A DNA stretch of 64,000 bases from Frateuria_A yonginensis (GTDB lineage Bacteria > Pseudomonadota > Gammaproteobacteria > Xanthomonadales > Rhodanobacteraceae). Below are positions 34,850-43,940 of this stretch, piece by piece. Location of the stretch: positions 1 to 64,000 of the forward strand of contig NZ_JBBBNY010000015.1 in the NCBI RefSeq assembly GCF_037137055.1, in the 5' to 3' direction. The notes beneath the pieces are model-generated. The model was given only the letters and a program-made list of their open reading frames with translations, did no database searches and was not told the DNA's origin. The stretch's first letter is position 1. Each line of letters starts with the position of its first letter. A program made the position numbers and the translations under genes.

Positions 34850-35740
34850 TCAGCGCGGTGCGTGCCCGTACACCCGCCCGCCACCGCCAGGGCGGAACAG
34901 GGCCCCTTCCGGCGAGCGCGCCGGCGTGTCCCGCTGCTGGCGATGGGCCTGCATGGCAGCCATGCGATCGCCCAGCGAGGGCAGCAGCTTGGCCATCGTG
35001 GTGTTGAGGTGCGCCATGGCACCGACCTTCACGTCGCGGCCGCCTTCGGTGGCCGCCTCCAGGATCGCCTCGGCCACGCGATGCGGGTCGATCATCGGAG
35101 TCGGCAGCTTGGGCTCCCGCGCCATGTAGTTGCGGGCATGCTCCGGATACGGCGTATTGACCGCGGTCGGCTGGATCAGGGTAATCGACACCGGCGCCTG
35201 GTCCAGTTGCTCCAGCTCGATGCGCAGCGCGTCGGTGAAGCCCTTCACCGCGTGCTTGGAGGCCGAGTACATGCCCTGGTAGGGGAGCACCGTGTCGGAC
35301 ACCTCGCTGCCGATGTTGACCAGCGCGCCCCGGCTGGTGCGCAGGTGCGGCAGCGCGACCAGCGAGCCGTTCACCACGCCCCAGAAGTTGGTATCGAAAA
35401 GGCGCCGGCTGTCCGCCTCGCCGACCTCGTCGAGCCGGCCGTAGATGGCCACGCCCGCATCGTTGACCCAGGTGTCGATGCGGCCGAAATGCTCGATCGC
35501 GGCCTCGGCAAGCGCCTCGAGTTGCTTGCGGTCGCCGACGTCGGTCGGCACGGCCATGGCCTGGCCACCGGCCGCGCGGATCTGCGCGACGACCGCATCC
35601 AGTGTCCCGGCGCTGCGTGCGGCCAGCACTACCCTCGCTCCCTTTTCCGCGGCGAGCAGCGCGGTGCACAGGCCGATGCCGCTGGAAGCGCCGGTGATCA
35701 CCATCACCTGCTGGTGGATGGGCTTGAGCGCGATGGCCAT
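34850..35740 (-). CDS. Short-chain dehydrogenase/reductase
   Basis: 296 residues of the classical SDR family. TGASSGIG (about residue 16) binds NAD(P), the NDAG motif follows strand 4, and YSASK carries the catalytic Tyr and Lys with the preceding Ser. The C-terminal 60 residues extend beyond the usual core, with a basic Gly/Arg-rich tail (RPGGGGRVYGHAPR), as seen in longer membrane-associated SDRs. The substrate is unknown. It lies 75 bases downstream of the beta-lactamase gene on the same strand. Confidence 0.9.
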   Translation of the reverse strand: MAIALKPIHQQVMVITGASSGIGLCTALLAAEKGARVVLAARSAGTLDAVVAQIRAAGGQAMAVPTDVGDRKQLEALAEAAIEHFGRIDTWVNDAGVAIYGRLDEVGEADSRRLFDTNFWGVVNGSLVALPHLRTSRGALVNIGSEVSDTVLPYQGMYSASKHAVKGFTDALRIELEQLDQAPVSITLIQPTAVNTPYPEHARNYMAREPKLPTPMIDPHRVAEAILEAATEGGRDVKVGAMAHLNTTMAKLLPSLGDRMAAMQAHRQQRDTPARSPEGALFRPGGGGRVYGHAPR

Positions 35741-35815
35741 GGCGATGTCCTCGAACGGGCGGCCAAGGACACCACCGGCGCGGTCGATCCGTGGTGAACC
35801 GGCAGGCGAACCTGC

Positions 35816-36664
35816 CTAGCGCGTGCTCGTGCGCTCCTCGGCGAGCCGCCGTTCGAAGCGCTCTCGTGCTGCCTCCGCATAGGCCTTGCACGCCTGCCGG
35901 TCGATCAGCGCGTGCCGTTGCACGCGGGCCATGAAGTCGCTGGCGTCCGGGTGCGGCGTGATCAGCACGTCGCAGGGCAGGCCCGCCACGGTAGTGAACG
36001 TGGTGCGGAAGGCGGCCATGCGTGCCGGGTCGTCCCCGAAGCGGAAGCCCTTGCGGGCGATCGCGGTGAGGCTGTCCACGTAGGCGATGTCCAGACAGGC
36101 GTGCTGCTCGCAGGAACGCCAGGTCCAGCTCATGCTGCCGGGCGTGTGCCCCGGTGTGGCATGGGCGGTCAGTGCCAGAGGACCGAGCCGCACGACCTCG
36201 CCATTGCGCACCGGCTCGACCGCGCCGACCGCGGGAAACGCCGGGGCCTCGCCGTACTGCGGGTCGGCCGGGTCGCGACCGCCGGCCTGCAGCGGCGCCG
36301 CGGCCGCCGCCGTGGCCCGCACCCGCGCGCCGCTGTCGCGGGCCAGCTGCGCGATGGCGCCGGCGTGGTCGGCATGCGGGTGCGAGTTGAGGATCACGCG
36401 CACGTCGCGCAGGCGGAAGCCGAGCGCACGGATGTTGCGTTCGATCTGCGCCGCGTTCTCGGGGAGGGTGCCGTCGATCAGCACGTGGCCCTGCGGCGAG
36501 GTGATCAGGATCGCACCCAAGCCCTGCGTGCCGACGTACCAGGTGTTGCCGTAGATGCGGAACGGCCGCACGGGCTGCGTCCAGCTGCGGGGCTCCTGCG
36601 CATGCAGGGTGATGGCGACCAGGCCGAGCAGGCCTGCGCACAGGGCACGGAAGCGTCGTTTCAT
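35816..36664 (-). CDS. Subclass B3 metallo-beta-lactamase
   Basis: 282 residues with a signal peptide (MKRRFRALCAGLLGLVAITLHA). All B3 zinc ligands are present: H95, H97 and H173 (Zn1: SHPHADH, PGHTPGS) and D99, H100 and H238 (Zn2: LITPHPDAS). The regions IAYVDSLTAIA, LPCDVLITPHP and CKAYAEAARERFE match L1-type enzymes of Stenotrophomonas closely. It should hydrolyse penicillins, cephalosporins and carbapenems in the periplasm. ATG 36664 has GAGGAG at a good distance. No ampR-like regulator is adjacent, so expression may be constitutive or weak. Activity is inferred, not shown. Confidence 0.88.
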   Translation of the reverse strand: MKRRFRALCAGLLGLVAITLHAQEPRSWTQPVRPFRIYGNTWYVGTQGLGAILITSPQGHVLIDGTLPENAAQIERNIRALGFRLRDVRVILNSHPHADHAGAIAQLARDSGARVRATAAAAAPLQAGGRDPADPQYGEAPAFPAVGAVEPVRNGEVVRLGPLALTAHATPGHTPGSMSWTWRSCEQHACLDIAYVDSLTAIARKGFRFGDDPARMAAFRTTFTTVAGLPCDVLITPHPDASDFMARVQRHALIDRQACKAYAEAARERFERRLAEERTSTR

Positions 36665-36746
36665 GAGGTGCTCCTCGGACGGGCGTGCCAGCATCGTCCG
36701 GCGCCCGGTCGACGGGCGGGCCGAAGGATGGCGAAACCGTGGCGGC

Positions 36747-37178
36747 TCAAACCGACCTGGCGTAGACGTGCTGGCTCTTCGTCCGCACGTAGCCCAGTCC
36801 TTCGTAGAACGGGTGCGAGGCCGCGCGCTGCACGTTCGAGCGCACCACGACGGTATCCAGCCCCTCGGTGCGCGCCCAGGCTTCGGCGGCCGCGACCAGG
36901 ATGCGACCGACACCGCCACGGCGCGCCCGCGCGTCCACCACCAGGCCGGTGATCTCCACGCGCTCGCCCGTCTCCAGCCCCAGGCGGCGCTCGGCCGTGA
37001 TCCATCCGTCCAGGCGGCCTTCCCCCTCGACCACCCAGGCGCGCTGGCGCGGGTCCGCCATCAGCGCCGCCAGGCGCACGGCCATGGGCTCCGTCGCGCA
37101 GGGGTAGCCGAGCTCGCCCGCGAGCCGCGCGATCTCGGCCGCGTCCCCGGGGCGCGCCGGCCGTGGCGGCGTCCTCAC
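36747..37178 (-). CDS. GNAT-family N-acetyltransferase
   Basis: 143 residues from GTG 37178, which overlaps the csaA stop (GTGA). The GNAT acetyl-CoA site is visible as ITGLVVDARARRGGVGRILV (R/Q-x-x-G-x-G/A), followed by ASHPFYEGLGYVRT, the usual last strand and helix. The acceptor is unknown. Last gene of an overlapped FAD oxidase-csaA-GNAT unit. Reading the frame further upstream joins it to csaA and is an artefact. Confidence 0.88.
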   Translation of the reverse strand: MRTPPRPARPGDAAEIARLAGELGYPCATEPMAVRLAALMADPRQRAWVVEGEGRLDGWITAERRLGLETGERVEITGLVVDARARRGGVGRILVAAAEAWARTEGLDTVVVRSNVQRAASHPFYEGLGYVRTKSQHVYARSV

Positions 37179-37519
37179 GACAGCCGCGCTCCATTGGGCA
37201 CCGGCCGCTCCACCGTGGTGATCACCACGCCTGCCTCGGTATGGAACCCGGTCAGCAGGAACTGCGAGCGGAACGGGCCGATCTGCTTCTCCGGGAAGTT
37301 GATCACGCCCACGATCTGCCGCCCGACCAGTTGCTCGGGCGAGTACAGCGCGGCGATCTGCGCGCTGGTCTTGCGCTCGCCGTACGGGCCGAAGTCCGCC
37401 CACACCTTCCAGGCCGGCTTGCGCGCCTCGGGAAAAGGTTCCACCCGCACGATCGTGCCCGCCACGATCAGCACTTTCTCGAAGTCGGCCCAACTGATCT
37501 CGTTCGTGTTCTCGCTCAT
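37175..37519 (-). CDS. csaA: tRNA-binding protein / chaperone CsaA
   Basis: 114 residues with the EMAP-II/OB-fold of CsaA: ISWADFEKVLIVAGTIV, PAWKVWADFG, KTSAQI and GRQIVGVINFPEKQIG. The final FHTEAGVVITTVE segment is also typical. CsaA binds tRNA and acts as an export-related chaperone in Bacillus; its role in gammaproteobacteria is unclear. Start and stop overlap both neighbours by four bases (ATGA and GTGA), so the three genes are translationally coupled. Confidence 0.93.
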   Translation of the reverse strand: MSENTNEISWADFEKVLIVAGTIVRVEPFPEARKPAWKVWADFGPYGERKTSAQIAALYSPEQLVGRQIVGVINFPEKQIGPFRSQFLLTGFHTEAGVVITTVERPVPNGARLS

Positions 37520-38805
37520 CCTTCCAGTCTCGTCTTCAGCCAATCCTGCAGTTCCGCCCGCCAGTAGCTCGCCTGCGCGGCGAGGAAGCCCAGCGGGCGA
37601 TGGGTGGAGGCCAGCCCGTAGTCGGCGAACTCGCGCCAGGCGTCGTCGCCCTCGGCGATGGCCGCAGCGAGCAGTTCGCCGGCGGCGCAGGTCGAGCTCA
37701 GCCCGTGCCCACCGAAGGCCTGCGCCCACCACAGGCCGTCCCCGCGACCACCCACCTGGGGCATCTGGTGCCTGGCGTAGCTCATCAGGCCGGACCAGGC
37801 GTAGTCGATGCGCACTTCGCCCAGCTGCGGGAACACCCGCAGCAGGTCGCGTCGCAACAGCCGCTGCACCCCGCGCGGCGAGCGGTCGAGCACCGAGATG
37901 CGCCCGCCCCACAGCAGCCGCGTGTCAGGCAGCGGCCGGTAGTAGTCGAAGGCGAAGCGCGTGTCGTAGACAGCCGCGCGGGTGGAAAGGCACGCGGCCA
38001 GTCGCTCGCCCAGCGGCTCGGTCACCATGACGTAGGTGGCGATGGGCAGGATCGCGCGGTCGATACGGCGCTCCAGGCCCGCGAGGTAACCGCCGCAGGC
38101 GAGCACCACCTGGTCGGCCAGCACCTCGCCTTCGGCGGTTTCCACGCGCCAGCGCGCTCCTTCGCGACGCAGCCTGCGCACGCCGCTGTGTTCGTGGATC
38201 CGTACGCCCTGCTCCGCCGCAGCACGGGCCAGGCCGATCGCGTAGTTGAGCGGATGCAGGTGCAGCGCGTCGCGCTCGAACAGGCCGTCGTGGTAGCGCG
38301 CGCTGTGTATGCGCTCGCGCAGCTCCGGCTCGGGCAGCCATTCCCAGGACACGCCGTAGCGTTCGGCCAGCAGCTGCTGTCGGGCGCGCAACACCGAAGG
38401 GTCGCGGAACCAGTTGGCCCAGACCACGCCCTCGTCGACCGCGTCGCAGGCGATCGCGTAGCCGGCGATGCGCCGGCGGATCAGGTGCACGCCTTCGATG
38501 GTGCGTCGGAACAATGCCCGCGCACGCGTCTCGCCCAACTGGTCGAGCAGCGCCTGTTCGCCCAGCGAATAGCCGGCGAACACGAAGCCGCCGTTGCGCC
38601 CGGAGGCACCGAAGCCGACCTGCTCGCGCTCCAGCAACACCAGGTCGCGCATCCCGCGCTCGGCCAGGCCCAGGGCCGTGTTGAGCCCGGCGAAGCCGCC
38701 ACCGATCACCGCCACGCGCGTCTCCGCCCGCCCCTGCAGCGGCGCATGGGGCGTGTACGGCGTGGCCGTGGCGCGGTAGTAGGACGTGGCTCGGCGGTCG
38801 GTCAT
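37516..38805 (-). CDS. FAD-dependent amine oxidoreductase (PuuB-like, DAO fold)
   Basis: 429 residues. N-terminal SYYRATATPYTPHAPLQG is typical of PuuB/gamma-glutamylputrescine oxidases. The dinucleotide-binding VAVIGGGFAGLNTALGLAERG and GASGRNGGFVFAGYS loop follow; the C-terminus has GGHGLSSTCAAGELLA, the second FAD-contacting motif. It likely oxidises an amine, releasing peroxide and ammonia. No other putrescine genes are present, so the substrate is open. ATG 38805 is used; an upstream in-frame start adds only poorly conserved residues. First gene of the unit with csaA and a GNAT protein. Confidence 0.88.
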   Translation of the reverse strand: MTDRRATSYYRATATPYTPHAPLQGRAETRVAVIGGGFAGLNTALGLAERGMRDLVLLEREQVGFGASGRNGGFVFAGYSLGEQALLDQLGETRARALFRRTIEGVHLIRRRIAGYAIACDAVDEGVVWANWFRDPSVLRARQQLLAERYGVSWEWLPEPELRERIHSARYHDGLFERDALHLHPLNYAIGLARAAAEQGVRIHEHSGVRRLRREGARWRVETAEGEVLADQVVLACGGYLAGLERRIDRAILPIATYVMVTEPLGERLAACLSTRAAVYDTRFAFDYYRPLPDTRLLWGGRISVLDRSPRGVQRLLRRDLLRVFPQLGEVRIDYAWSGLMSYARHQMPQVGGRGDGLWWAQAFGGHGLSSTCAAGELLAAAIAEGDDAWREFADYGLASTHRPLGFLAAQASYWRAELQDWLKTRLEG

Positions 38806-38942
38806 GGGCGACCCTGCGGAAGGACGCCCGAGCATATCGCAGCACGACGACGCCCGAATGGGCCGGTCCGCACGTGCATGCACGACCCCGGCGGGCTTCG
38901 GGTCGGTAGCACCGGCGGCACCTCGCGGCGCCGCCTGGAAGC

Positions 38943-39845
38943 TCAGCCCACCAGTTTGGCGCGCTGCGGCTGCTCGACCTGGTCGAGGAACCCGCGCACC
39001 ACGGGCGCGAGCTTGGGGTCCTGCATGGCCATGTGCATGGTCGCGCGCACCAGGCCGGCCTTGTTGCCGCAATCGAACCGGATGCCCTCGAAACGGTAGG
39101 CCAGCACCTTGCCCTGCTCCTCCAGCAAGCCTTCGATCGCATCGGTGAGCTGGATCTCGCCGCCGGCACCCGGCGTGGTCTGTTCCAGCAACTGGAAGAT
39201 GCGGCCGGGCAGCACGTAGCGGCCGACCACGGCCAGGTTCGATGGGGCGTCGGCCGGCTTGGGCTTCTCCACCATGTAGCGGATGCGCGCGCTACGCTCG
39301 TCGATGCGGGTGGCATCCACGATGCCGTACTTGTCGGTCTCGTTGTGGGGCACTTCCTCTACGGCGATCACCGCGGCCTGCTCGGTCTCGGCCAGCTCGG
39401 CCATCTGGCGCAGCGCGCCCTTGCCGCGATTCCAGATCAGGTCGTCGGGAAGGATCACGCCGAACGGCTCGTCGCCGACCACCGGCTTGGCGCACAGCAC
39501 CGCGTGGCCGAGGCCGTGGGCCTCCGGCTGGGTCACGAAGATCGCACGCACGTTCGGCGGCAGCGTGCCCTGCACCAGCGCCAGCAGCTCGTCCTTGCCC
39601 TTCTCCTCCAGCTTGGCCTCGAGTTCGTAGGCCTTGTCGAAGTAGTCGGCGATGGCGTGCTTGTAACGGTTGGTGACGAAGACCAGGGTGTCGGCGCCGG
39701 CGTCCACCGCCTCGTCCACCGCGTACTGGATCAGCGGCCGGTCCAGTACCGGCAGCATTTCCTTGGCGACCACTTTGGTCGCGGGGAGGAAGCGCGTGCC
39801 GAGACCGGCCACGGGGAACACCACCTTGCGCAACGGCTTGCTCAC
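38943..39845 (-). CDS. galU: UTP-glucose-1-phosphate uridylyltransferase
   Basis: 300 residues with VVFPVAGLGTRFLPATK, KEMLPVLDRPLIQY, GVILPDDL, KYGIVDA and VEKP signatures of GalU. It makes UDP-glucose for LPS and exopolysaccharide. The GTG start at 39845 directly abuts the stop of the WbpM-like gene (0-base gap), so this is the last gene of the lapA-to-galU run. Length matches E. coli GalU (302). Confidence 0.95.
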   Translation of the reverse strand: MSKPLRKVVFPVAGLGTRFLPATKVVAKEMLPVLDRPLIQYAVDEAVDAGADTLVFVTNRYKHAIADYFDKAYELEAKLEEKGKDELLALVQGTLPPNVRAIFVTQPEAHGLGHAVLCAKPVVGDEPFGVILPDDLIWNRGKGALRQMAELAETEQAAVIAVEEVPHNETDKYGIVDATRIDERSARIRYMVEKPKPADAPSNLAVVGRYVLPGRIFQLLEQTTPGAGGEIQLTDAIEGLLEEQGKVLAYRFEGIRFDCGNKAGLVRATMHMAMQDPKLAPVVRGFLDQVEQPQRAKLVG

Positions 39846-41753
39846 TCACATCTCTCCTGTTTCCAGATGACCCGGCTCGCGGCGGATCGAAACCACGTTG
39901 TCGGGCTGCGCCGTGTCGCTCCAGCGAAACGACGGCAGCAGGCTCGACACACAGCGCTGCAGCTCGTCCTCGTTGAACGTCGCGGCGGCCTCCGCGGCCT
40001 TGTTCAGCAGCGCCTGCAGCAGTTCCCACGACACCTCGCGATGCTGCGCGAGGAAGATCTTGGCGTGCGCGGTGGCGCTGTAGTTCTCCAACTGGTGGAA
40101 CAGCTCCTCGAACAGCTTCTCGCCGGCGCGCAGGCCGGTGTAGACGATCGGGATTTCCGTACCGGGTTTCTTGCCGGCCAGGCGGATCATCTGCTCGGCC
40201 AGGTCCCGGATCTTCACCGGCTCGCCCATGTCCAGCGCGAAGATCTCGCCACCCTGCCCCAGGCACGCGGCCTGCAGGATCAGCTGGCAGGCCTCGGGAA
40301 TGGTCATGAAGTAGCGCGAGATCTCCGGGTGCGTGATGGTCACCGGCCCGCCCTCGCGGATCTGCTGGCGGAACAGCGGCACCACCGAACCGGCGGAATC
40401 GAGCACATTGCCGAAGCGCACCGTGATGTAGCGGGTGGACGATTGTGCGTTGAGGTTCTGGCAGTAGATCTCGGCCACGCGCTTGCAGGCACCCATCACG
40501 CTGGTCGGGTTGACCGCCTTGTCGGTGGAGATCAGCACGAAGCACTCGACGCCGAACTCGTTGGCCAGGTCGGCGACCGCACGCGTACCCAGCACGTTGT
40601 TGCGGAAGGCGGCGCGCAGCTGCTTCTGCAGCATCGGCACGTGCTTGTAGGCGGCGGCGTGGAACAGCACCTGCGGCTTGGTCTCGGCGAAGGTCTTCTG
40701 CATCGCGACGCGGTCGCCGCAGTCGCACAGCACGCACTCGAGCAGCAGTTCAGGGTAGTCGCTGCGCAGTTCCTTGCCGATGCGGTAGAGGTTGTACTCG
40801 CTCTGCTCCACGATGGTGAGCGACTGCGCCCCGAGCCGGGCCACCTGGCGACAGAGTTCCGAGCCGATCGAGCCGCCGCCGCCGGTGATCAGCACGCGCC
40901 GACCGGTCAGCGTCTCGCGGATGGCGGTCCAGTCCAGCTCCACCGCGTCGCGGCCGAGCAGGTCCTCGATCGCCACTTCCTTGATCTCGTTGAACTGCGC
41001 GCGGCCCGCCACGACGTCCTCCAGCCGCGGCACGGTCCGGTACGGCAGACCGGTCTGATCGCACAGCTCGACGACCCTGCGCATCTCGCTGGTGGAGGCT
41101 GCCGGCAAGGCGATCAGCAGCATCTCCACCGCGGCCTCGCGGGCCAGTTCCGGCAACTGGTCGATGCAGCCGAGCACGGGATAGCCGTTGATCGAGGCGC
41201 CGCGCAGGCTGGGCTTGTCGTCGACGAAGCCGATGACGCTGTAGCGGCCGTCGTGGCGCAGGTCACGCGACAGCGCCTCGCCGGCGCGGTCCGCCCCGAC
41301 GATCAGCACCCGCTTGGCCGAACCCACGTTGAACAGGTCGAGCCGGCTGTCCTTCCAGAAACGGTAGGCCAGCCGCGGCACGCCGAGCAGCAGGGTCAGC
41401 ACCACCGGGTAGAGCAGCAGCACCGAACGGGGCACCCCCTCGAGGCGCTCGTAGACGAACAGCGCCAGGGCGATGCCGAGCGCGCCGCCTACGGAGGCTT
41501 TCAGGATGTTCCACAGGTCGGGCAGGCTGGCGAAGCGCCAGACGCCCTTGTACAGACCGGTCCAGGTGAAGATGAGGCCCTGGATGACCAGGACGATGGG
41601 GAATTCGAGCGCTTCGAAGCTCCCATCGTTGCCGGAAACGGCCGCGTAGCGCAGCACCTTGGCGATCCACCAGGCGAGACCGGCCATCGCCAGGTCGTGG
41701 GCGACCACGGCGATCCGCGGGTGGATGAGTCCGATCCATTTACGTGGCGACAT
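39846..41753 (-). CDS. WbpM/CapD-type UDP-HexNAc 4,6-dehydratase, membrane-bound
   Basis: 635 residues. Four N-terminal membrane helices (about 10-130) precede a CoA/NAD-binding-like domain (VLIVGADRAGEALSRDL) and then the catalytic SDR domain from about 280 with TGGGGSIGSELCRQ. The catalytic Tyr is replaced by Met in TSVMGACKR, as is normal for WbpM-class large SDRs; the Lys is present. It converts UDP-GlcNAc to a 4-keto-6-deoxy sugar for O-antigen or capsule. It overlaps the preceding transferase gene by 14 bases and abuts galU. Confidence 0.92.
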   Translation of the reverse strand: MSPRKWIGLIHPRIAVVAHDLAMAGLAWWIAKVLRYAAVSGNDGSFEALEFPIVLVIQGLIFTWTGLYKGVWRFASLPDLWNILKASVGGALGIALALFVYERLEGVPRSVLLLYPVVLTLLLGVPRLAYRFWKDSRLDLFNVGSAKRVLIVGADRAGEALSRDLRHDGRYSVIGFVDDKPSLRGASINGYPVLGCIDQLPELAREAAVEMLLIALPAASTSEMRRVVELCDQTGLPYRTVPRLEDVVAGRAQFNEIKEVAIEDLLGRDAVELDWTAIRETLTGRRVLITGGGGSIGSELCRQVARLGAQSLTIVEQSEYNLYRIGKELRSDYPELLLECVLCDCGDRVAMQKTFAETKPQVLFHAAAYKHVPMLQKQLRAAFRNNVLGTRAVADLANEFGVECFVLISTDKAVNPTSVMGACKRVAEIYCQNLNAQSSTRYITVRFGNVLDSAGSVVPLFRQQIREGGPVTITHPEISRYFMTIPEACQLILQAACLGQGGEIFALDMGEPVKIRDLAEQMIRLAGKKPGTEIPIVYTGLRAGEKLFEELFHQLENYSATAHAKIFLAQHREVSWELLQALLNKAAEAAATFNEDELQRCVSSLLPSFRWSDTAQPDNVVSIRREPGHLETGEM

Positions 41754-42771
41754 GACGGTCCTTCTGCGATAGGCGCCGCATGCAACGACGCTTGGCTACG
41801 ATCCATGTTGCGCCTGCGACCGTATAGACGACGGCACAGACGGCCAGTGCCATGGCAGGGTGCGAACCGGCCACGACGGCCGCGGGTGCGGCGACCAACA
41901 GGTTCCAGCCCAGATACGACGCGGCGGCGCGCGCATGCGAACCGCCTGATCGTATCAGCCACTGGTAGAGATGTTCGCGATGGGGAGCATACCAGCGCCT
42001 GCCGCGTAGAAAGCGGTTCAGCAAGGTCAAGCTGGCGTCTACCACGAAGGTCGACGACAGGATCAGGGCAGGCCACAGCAGCGCCGCATCGGCCCGCCAC
42101 AGCATGGCCGACAGCGCGAAGAGCAGCAGGCCCACGCTGCCGCTTCCCACGTCGCCCATGAAGATGCGCGCGGGCGGACGGTTGTAGAACCAGAACCCCA
42201 GGCAGGCGGCCGCCGTCACGAAACCTGCCCCCGCCAGCGCCGGCTGCCCCGCGGCCAGGGCGAGGCCGCCCAGCCCGGCGCCGACGAAGATGCCCTGCTG
42301 GGCCAGCAACGCGTCGCTGCCGTCCATGAAGTTGTGCAGGTTGATGCTCCAGCCGCCCGCCAGGATCAGCACCGGCAACCACGCCGGCTCCCCGTCGGCC
42401 AGCAGCGCCGCGCCGAACAGGGTCACCGCCGCCAGTTGCACGCCCAGCCTCGGCCACTGGCGCAACGGACGGTGGTCGTCCCACCAGCCGATCGCCGCCA
42501 CCAGCAGCAGCGCGACCTCCAGGCTGGCGAGAACCCGCCCCGACCCCGGACCTGGCTGGCCGAGCAGCACGCCCGGAAGCGCCAGCAGGCAGGCCAGCAC
42601 GATGCCGACACCGCCGCCGCGCGGGGTCGGAAGCGAGTGCGAGCGGCGTTGGCCGGGCTGGTCCAGCATGCCGCGCCGGTGCGCGTAGGCGATCGCTCCG
42701 CGCACGATCAATGCCGCGATCGCGAGCGCGGCCAGGCTCCATCCCAGCGCGGCGATCACGGCGGACCTCAC
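41740..42771 (-). CDS. WecA/WbpL-type undecaprenyl-phosphate sugar-1-phosphate transferase
   Basis: 343 residues, polytopic (about ten membrane helices), glycosyltransferase family 4 / MraY superfamily. Motifs: RGGGVGIV, GWWDDHRPLR, NLHNFMDGSDALLAQQ (catalytic Asp), FMGDVGSGSVG and PHREHLYQ (the H-x-x-H loop). It starts O-antigen assembly by moving a HexNAc-1-phosphate onto undecaprenyl phosphate. The GTG start at 42771 overlaps the lapB stop (GTGA). The sugar donor may be the product of the adjacent WbpM-like enzyme. Confidence 0.9.
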   Translation of the reverse strand: MRSAVIAALGWSLAALAIAALIVRGAIAYAHRRGMLDQPGQRRSHSLPTPRGGGVGIVLACLLALPGVLLGQPGPGSGRVLASLEVALLLVAAIGWWDDHRPLRQWPRLGVQLAAVTLFGAALLADGEPAWLPVLILAGGWSINLHNFMDGSDALLAQQGIFVGAGLGGLALAAGQPALAGAGFVTAAACLGFWFYNRPPARIFMGDVGSGSVGLLLFALSAMLWRADAALLWPALILSSTFVVDASLTLLNRFLRGRRWYAPHREHLYQWLIRSGGSHARAAASYLGWNLLVAAPAAVVAGSHPAMALAVCAVVYTVAGATWIVAKRRCMRRLSQKDRHVAT

Positions 42772-43940
42772 TCGTTGGCGACGCCGTGGATCGGCCGGAT
42801 CGTGCTCCAGCCCTTGCAGCTGGGGCACTGCCAGTGGTGCGCCTTGGCGCCGAAGCCGCAGCGGCTGCAGCGGTACATGGCCTGGCCCTCCAGCAGCTTG
42901 CGGGTGAGATCGCGCAGGATCAGGAAATTCTCGCGTGCCTCGCCCTGGATCTTGTCCATGGTCGCGTCGATCAACGCCATCAGCCCGCGTACGGAAGGCC
43001 GCTGGCGCAACTGCGACGTGAGGAACTCGATGCCGGCGCGCTCCCCGTCGCGCTCACGGTAGAGCCGGGTCAGCGCCAGCACCGGGGAAATGCCGTGGTA
43101 GCGGGCCAGGATGTCGCGCAGGAAATGCTCGGCCCGCTCCATCTGCCCGGTGCGGGCATAGCTGGCGAGCAGCGGCGGCAGGATCTCGGGCACGAAGGCG
43201 ATGTCGGCGCCCACCGCGGCCTCGTAGGCCTCGACTGCTTCCGCATGTTCGTCCACCTCGGCATGCAGGCGGCCGGTGAGCATGAAGGCGCGCACGCAAT
43301 CGGCCTGGCACTGGAAGGCCTGGCGCAGGTAGTCGCGCGCCTCGGCCAACGCGCCGTGCTGCCGGGACTGCTCGGCCAGTTCGCAATAGAACTGGGCGAT
43401 CATCGGCGACTCGTCGTCGCCGGTCATCGCCTCCAGCCGGCGCGCGTGGTCGATCGCCTTGTGCCAGTCGCGCTCGTGCTGGTAGATCGCGACCAGGTGG
43501 CGCAGCGCGGAAGGCGCATGCGCGTTCATCGCCACCAGATCGGAGAACAGCGCCTCGGCGCGGTCGAGCAGCCCGGCGCGCATGTAGTCCTCACCGAGTT
43601 CCAGCAGGGCCACCGTCTTCATGGCCTCGGTGAGGCCCGGGCGGGACACCAGGTGCTGGTGCAGCCGGATCGCCCGGTCGACCTCGCCACGGCGGCGGAA
43701 CAGGTTGCCCAGCGCCAGGTGGGTCTCCACCGTGTCGCGGTTGTATTCGGCGAGCTTCAGGAAGACCTCGATCGCCTTGTCCTGTTCTTCGTTGAGCAGA
43801 TAATTCAGGCCGCGGAAGTAGTCCGAGGACAGCTCGCTGACCCGCATGCCCGAGTGGTGCACCGCGGCCCGCCGCGCCGCGAACCAGCCGCTGGCGAAAG
43901 CCGCCGGCACCAGCAGGACCAGCACGTAGAGGATGCTCAT
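42768..43940 (-). CDS. lapB: LPS assembly protein LapB (YciM)
   Basis: 390 residues, same length as E. coli LapB (389). An N-terminal membrane anchor (residues 2-22) is followed by tandem TPR helices (about 35-345) and a C-terminal rubredoxin-like zinc site, YRCSRCGFGAKAHHWQCPSC. LapB brings LpxC to FtsH for degradation and so sets LPS synthesis. ATGA overlap with lapA upstream and GTGA with the sugar-phosphate transferase downstream. Confidence 0.94.
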   Translation of the reverse strand: MSILYVLVLLVPAAFASGWFAARRAAVHHSGMRVSELSSDYFRGLNYLLNEEQDKAIEVFLKLAEYNRDTVETHLALGNLFRRRGEVDRAIRLHQHLVSRPGLTEAMKTVALLELGEDYMRAGLLDRAEALFSDLVAMNAHAPSALRHLVAIYQHERDWHKAIDHARRLEAMTGDDESPMIAQFYCELAEQSRQHGALAEARDYLRQAFQCQADCVRAFMLTGRLHAEVDEHAEAVEAYEAAVGADIAFVPEILPPLLASYARTGQMERAEHFLRDILARYHGISPVLALTRLYRERDGERAGIEFLTSQLRQRPSVRGLMALIDATMDKIQGEARENFLILRDLTRKLLEGQAMYRCSRCGFGAKAHHWQCPSCKGWSTIRPIHGVANE

